Shown here one piece after another: positions 59,126-64,000 of a DNA stretch of 64,000 nt; the first letter of the stretch is position 1, and each line of letters begins with the position of its first letter. The notes beneath the pieces were generated by a model, which made no database searches, was not told where the DNA came from, and saw only the letters and a program-made list of their open reading frames with translations. The translations under genes were made by a program, and so were the position numbers. The stretch lies in NCBI RefSeq assembly GCF_036323735.1, contig NC_086025.1, forward strand, positions 106,548,188 through 106,612,187. The letters run 5' to 3'. This DNA is from Rattus norvegicus. Taxonomy: Eukaryota; Chordata; Mammalia; Rodentia; Muridae.

Positions 59126-61227
59126 TGTGGTGATTTCAATGAGAATGGCCCTCATTTGTTTGGTCCCTAGGTGGTAGACTGTTATGGGGACAATCAGGAG
59201 GTTGAGCTTGTTGGAGTAGGTGTGTCATTGGGCCTGGGCTTAAAGTTTCAAAAGTCACTTTTTCTCTGCCTCCTGCTTATGAATCAAGACATAAGCTCTC
59301 AGCTACTGCACCAGCAATATGCCCGCCTGCCTGCCCGCCCACCTGCCTGCCCGCCCACCGCCTGCCTGCCTGCCTGCCCGCCCACCGCCTGCCTCTCTGC
59401 CTGCCCGCCTGCCCGCCCGCCTGCTATCCCGCCTTCCCGCAGGCCCGCCCGCCCGCCCACCTGCCTGCCACTATGGTCATGGACTCGCCCTCCGAGACTG
59501 CAAACAAACCCTCAAGTTAAACACTTTTTTAAGTCAGTTGTGTTGGTCATGATGCCTCTTCACAGCAATAGAACAGTGACTAAGACAGAAGTTGGTACCA
59601 GGGACTGGGGCATGGCCGTGACAGGCTTGGACACGCTGATTTTGAGACTCTGAACTAGTAAAGTAGTGCAATGCTGTAAGAGGAGCTTAATGTGCTATCC
59701 TCTTAGGAGCGCAGAAGACAGTGGAGCTACGGACGATGTGGGGGAATATGGATGTCCAGCTCAAGAGGTTTCAGGGGCGAAAAAATATTAACAAGGGTCA
59801 GTGAGACAACACTTGTGCTATTTTGGCAAAGAATATGGCAGCATTTTACCCTTGACCTAAGCATCTGCCTAAGGATTAATCGAGTTTTGTACTAATTTCA
59901 TAAGCAGAGAAGGTTTCAAGATGGCCTAGTATTGACTGTGTCGTGTGATTATTAGTACTGTTATGCAGATCTACAATGGAAAAGGGGCAAACAGGGCAAA
60001 AAGAATCAAAATATAGAGTCCGAGGAGAAAAAGGACAACAGGAATGTAATGTTGAAGCCAAGTCTTATGCTCAAGGAGATGATAAATTCAAAAAAAGATT
60101 TGATGCTGCATGCGGAAAAAACGGAGTGGTGCCCTCAGGGCAAGGACACACGCAGCTAATCCTGCAACCTATGAGAAGAAAAGTCCTGAAGGATTTCCTT
60201 CCCCTAAAAAAGAACTTCAGAAGACATTTTATGCAAATGAAATTCGAGGAGGTCATATTCCAGTCCTTCCCGTTCCTGCAGACAGCAGAATTTGGCAGAA
60301 TTGGCCACATGGCAAAAGGGATATGGACTCTTCCTCTGTAGTCAAGGAAGTCACCAGGTCAGGTGTGTGTCCTGGGAGTCCCTGCATGGTGGGCTGGAGA
60401 GACCATTCCATGAAGCTGTGAAAGTGAGGCCTGGAGTATATTGGAGACCCCAAGACGCTGGAGACGCCAGAGTCCTGGGATGTTTTCTGAGCAGAGTTGC
60501 ATGCAGGAAGTGGAATCAGTCCAAAAGAGAGAAGTGTGTTGCTAGAACACAACAAAGCTGGCAGGAGTGAGAGATCCAAAGCGTCACCTGAGTCAGGAAT
60601 TGGAGTTTGCCCCGCTGGGTTTCAGTCTTCCTTAGTCCTGTATTTCCCCGCCATGCTCCCTTCCCTAGCTTGTGAAGAGTAATGTGTAATCTGAGCTTTG
60701 CTATGTTGGAAGCATAGCGTCACTTCTTTATTTTACTAGGAGTTACAGTTAAGAAATTGCCTTGAGTATCATAAGGAAGTTTGAACTTTTAAATCGTCTT
60801 GAGAGTGAAATGCTATGGAGACTTTTGAAATTAGACTGAATGGTTTTTGAATTATGATATGGCTACAAGCCTGTTGGGGCCAGAAAGTAGAAATGGTAGT
60901 TTGAACAGGAAATATTCTCCATGGGCTCCTATATATGTGAATGTCTGGTCCTTAATTGGCAGAACACTTTCGGAAAGGATCGGGAGGTGTGGCCTTATTG
61001 GAGGAGGTGTGTCACTTTGAGCTTACGCGTGAGCTGTGGATCATATGTTAGCGCTGAGCTACTACTGCAGTCCCATGCCTTGTCTGCCTGCTGCCACACT
61101 TCCCACCAGGATGGTCATGGACTCGCCCACTGAAACTGTGAGTAAGCCCCAATTAAATGTTATCTTATAAAAGAAAGTTGCCTTGGTCATGATGTCTCTT
61201 CACAGTAATAGAAAAGTAACTAAGATA
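59126..61227 (+). mobile_element. Near-complete MaLR retroelement (LTR - internal - LTR)
   Basis: The 5' LTR is 59126-59587 (TGTGGTGATTTC...GTGACTAAGACA) and the 3' LTR is 60894-61227 (TGGTAGTTTGAACAG...GTAACTAAGATA). They are the same family. Right after the 5' LTR is a tRNA-Leu-type primer-binding sequence, TTGGTACCAGGGACTGGGG (59592-59610), as in ERVL/MaLR. The internal region ends TGAATTATGATATGGCTACA, then GGGGCCAGAAAGTAGAAA, a purine-rich tract directly before the 3' LTR. MaLR internals are non-coding and mobilised in trans by ERVL, and none of the short frames here looks like gag or pol. Flanking 5-mers CCGCC and TCACC agree at 3 of 5. Confidence 0.88.
59321..59469. repeat. (CCTG)n/(CCCG)n CpG-containing array inside the 5' MaLR LTR
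   Basis: 149 bp of CCTGCCCGC variants. It sits where the 3' LTR has only TGTCTGCCTGCTGCC, so it expanded after insertion. Pro/Ala/Cys-rich frames here are artefacts. Confidence 0.95.
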
Positions 61228-61439
61228 TCACCGATGCTACATGCCACTCAAAAGGCCGAGCCAGCAGCTGAAGGGGAGGAGTCCTCTGCATCCGCAGGAT
61301 GGACTTGGGAATCTTGCTCACTTGTGAACTAGTTTTTACTTTCAGGGATATTACTATTACTCACATTCATCATTCTAAAGAACAGTTCCAACCTAGCCTC
61401 CCGATGTATGCTGGGTGAAGCCAGAATGGGCGATCACCT

Positions 61440-61760
61440 ATATTATGAACTTCTGAGATCAAAATCACTTAATTAGTCCATTTGTATTTTGCAGGCAGCA
61501 ATCAAAGCGTAATTAAGTTTACCACAAACAGCACCTAGCTGGACACATGTTCAAGCCTCCCTCCTAACAGTGCTTCGTTTGGTACCGCAATCTAGCTTTG
61601 CCTAATAAATTAAATCAGTGAGTCTTAACTACCTGAATTATGCATGAACCTTTTGGTGTCAATGCTAGTTTGATTATTTAATTTGTGTTACTATATTGAG
61701 TAATTCACCCTTGAATTTCCCTTGCATACACAATATATTGGGAATAAAGAACATTAGAAG
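61440..61760. other. AT-rich intron segment with POU, LEF/TCF and homeodomain-like cores
   Basis: CACTTAATTAGTCC, CAATCAAAGCG (LEF/TCF-like), GCGTAATTAAGTTTACC, AATTATGCATGAAC (POU-like) and GATTATTTAATTTG in about 300 bp. No repeat family recognised. Confidence 0.3.
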
Positions 61761-62267
61761 CAAAAGTGGGATTTTTTTTTAAAGCAATGCAGAGGAAATG
61801 GCTTTCTGAAATGCAGGCGCTAACTGGCTGTGCCATAGTCCCTAGCACACACAAGTGTCTGCCAGGCCCTGGACTCAGCAGACATACCTGTGGACAAGAG
61901 AAATGCTCATGTCCTCTACCCAGAGACCACTGAGCTCACGGAGCTGCTTAAGAGTGTGAAGTGTAATGGCAGAACCCATGATGTATTGACAGAGAAGCAG
62001 TTCTGCCCAGTTCTACGACTGGCCCAACACAGCGGACAGCGGTAACAGTGATAAGAATGGACTCCAACTCAAGAGGAAAAGGCGGACTTAAGCTTCAGAG
62101 TTAGCACAAACTGCTCAGAACCTCAGCAGATGAAGAAGTTAAGGCCTTAATCTATACCTCTAGAGTAATGGTAATGTGCCTCCCCCTGAAGTCATCGGGG
62201 TATGGAACATGGGCAAAACAGCAGGAGATAAGCACTCTGAACTCAGACAAGACAAAGCAATATGGCG

Positions 62268-62541
62268 TCCATCACAGTTTGGGTGTGTGTTGCTCCTCCA
62301 CGTTCGCACGCTCAGAGCTTGGTGCTGAGTGTCAGTGGAACTGTTAGGAGTTGATCAGACTGTGGAGATTCCACCAACCCCAAGGAGAGAGCAGGACTGA
62401 GACCATCTCTCTGTCTCTCTCTGCCACAAAGCAAGGAGACTGCACATGCTGGGCTCCTTCTGCACATGAATAAACAACCCTCCTTGTTAAGTGATCCAGT
62501 CTTGGGTATTTCACTAAAGCAACACAAGACAGACTAATGCA
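62268..62541 (+). mobile_element. Old MaLR LTR relic
   Basis: Starts near ATCACAGTTTGGGTGTGTG. It ends with a polyadenylation signal (ATAAACAACCCTCCTTGTTA), AGTGATCCAGTCTTGGGTAT and CAAGACAGACTAATGCA, the characteristic MaLR U5 end. The 5' half is eroded. Confidence 0.65.
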
Positions 62542-63489
62542 TCTTTTAAAGAATGCATGATATGTTGGTATATAAATGAGCCACATGCCACCAAAAATGA
62601 TTCTTTTGATTGACATTTAACTTGCCCTAATCTCTGGGAAGAATCTTTATGTATGTCTTCTTCCTTTGGTTTTGAATTGTTTTAAATGGAAGCATAGGAT
62701 TCCACAATAGAATAGGTCGTCATTCTACAGAACTGGACCAGATTACACAGGCAGCAGAAACTGAAAGATATCAGTCTCCCCACATCTTGACCAGTACTGG
62801 CATAATATAAAATAAGCTCATCTATGCATATACATAGTTATGCAGTATATACATTCGTATATAATGGTAGCTTAAAGTAATGTAATATTTTTTTAAAATA
62901 ATTAATATTTAATTAGCAATTACCAAGGGAGGAAATGTTTAGTAAGCCAGACCATTCTTGCTCCACAGTAAAAGGGAAACAGGCTAACTAGAGGAAACAT
63001 ATTGATCCTTGGGGCTCTGGTCCCCTTTGTGCCTGCCTCTGGGTGTCTGGAGGCGAAATTGGCTAGGCGTATAGTGCACCTAACACCCCTTCAAGCTGTA
63101 GTTCCTTTCTGCCACTGGGCTACTCTGAACAATGCAGATACCTCACTCAGGCTCCTGGAAGGATTCAGAGGATGAGATAGGCTGCCCTGAACAAAACCTT
63201 GTCATCCTGACAAGAGAACTAAGACGTTTCAAAGGCTACACACTAGGTCAGTGACTAGCAGGGGACAGGAAAAGATAAAACATCACAGTGTAGCACGTGA
63301 TCAACATAAGGATAGCCCAGAGGGTCCTCTCAAGAGATACAAGCAGCACAGTGGAAAAGCTGCAGAAATGACAGATCAGAGCTAGGTCTGGCTGCCTGAG
63401 AATTCTACTCTATTGTGACTGTGTCGATGTGGTCACAGATATGACTTTGTCAAAACTCACTAAACCAAGCAACAGCAAGATTCAACAGG

Positions 63490-64000
63490 TGTTATTACAC
63501 GAAATTAAAAAGCTCTGTACAGCAAAGCAAACCATGAAGCAGGGAGATCAATATAGAGTGTCTATTTAAAAAAAAACTTGCAGAGTTAAATGTAAGACAA
63601 AGAAAGTATCTAATCGATAAAAAGGCAAAGGAACACAGTTTCCAAAACTTAAAAATGCAAATGGCCAATAAATATAGAAAATGTTCAGCATCCTTATCCA
63701 TCAGGGAAATGAAATTAAAACCACACTCAGATTCCATTTCTTCTTGATGAGAATGGCTATCATCAAGAAGAAAAATGCCATCAACCACTGGGAAGGATGC
63801 AGGTGGAAAAGAGAGCCTCATTCCCTGGAGGTAGGAACAGGAACTGGAGCCACCACCATGGAGGCTGAACATCGTACGATCCAGCTATACCACTCCTGCA
63901 TACAGACCTACAGAAATCTATGTCTGCGCACCAGAGAGACCTGCACACCCGTGTTTACTGCTGCACCTCTCATAAGAGCCAAGATACAGGATGAGCTGAG
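63490..64000 (+). mobile_element. L1 ORF2 3' fragment, runs off right edge
   Basis: ATTAAAAAGCTCTGTACAGC, AAATGGCCAATAAATATAG, CATCAGGGAAATGAAATTAA, CTGGGAAGGATGCAGGTGG and CCAGCTATACCACTCCTGC are in L1 ORF2 order. Several indels destroy the frame. An older rodent/mammalian L1, better preserved than the L1M relics at 35.9 kb. Confidence 0.75.

Noticed and set aside
59976..60341. 121-aa frame between the two MaLR LTRs, as possible gag
   Set aside because: MaLR interiors are non-coding, and no gag motif such as a zinc knuckle is visible.

Overview
The window is non-repetitive intron plus rodent-type interspersed repeats, from a murid genome and most likely rat. The organism call rests on B1, B2, B3 and B4 SINEs, a rat-style ID element with a fresh target-site duplication, an IAP-class (ERVK) solo LTR, several MT/ORR1-like MaLR LTRs, a URR1-type hAT element, and long CA, GA, CATA and GATA microsatellites. 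There is no prokaryotic or organellar signal. None of the long open frames outside the two exons looks like a real gene.

Two protein-coding exons can be supported, both on the minus strand: 29816-29958 (143 nt) and 10138-10248 (111 nt). Each has a consensus acceptor and donor. The first ends with two bases of a serine codon that the first base of the second completes, so they join in frame. The joined peptide (...NFKYSGGPGH.EGYYRNLSLG...[29 protein letters not shown]...HASECQR) is recognisable, from memory of the family, as the C-terminal third of TRAPPC9 (NIBP), a TRAPPII subunit. The window is therefore read as about 64 kb from inside Trappc9, transcribed right to left: an upstream intron (29959-64000), an exon, a 19.6 kb intron, an exon, and a downstream intron (1-10137). 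No other Trappc9 exon was found.

Layout. 1-10 kb: intron with an IAP-class solo LTR (971-1375, perfect 6-bp target duplication), MIR, B4, an old MaLR LTR, L1M relics, a B3 SINE and a roughly 300-bp polypurine block. 10-30 kb: the intron between the exons, mostly relic L1M/Lx fragments (13.8-19.4 kb and 25.6-27.1 kb), B2/B3 SINEs, a URR1 element and an ID element inserted in old L1. 30-64 kb: upstream intron with MaLR LTRs in both orientations, B1 copies, large CT/CTCTGT arrays, a 0.5 kb GT-rich array, a Z-DNA-prone (GC)n(AC)n tract, a near-complete MaLR retroelement with both LTRs (59126-61227), and a plus-strand L1 ORF2 fragment running off the right edge.

No new biological system was found. 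The best items for follow-up are the IAP-class LTR with its reiterated 5' end inside a gene known to host an imprinted domain, the intact MaLR with an array expanded only in its 5' LTR, the Z-DNA tract beside it, two RFX X-box-like palindromes, and two AT-rich stretches that look like conserved non-coding elements. Repeat subfamily names come from recalled consensus sequences, not from a RepeatMasker run, and their boundaries are approximate unless a target-site duplication is quoted.
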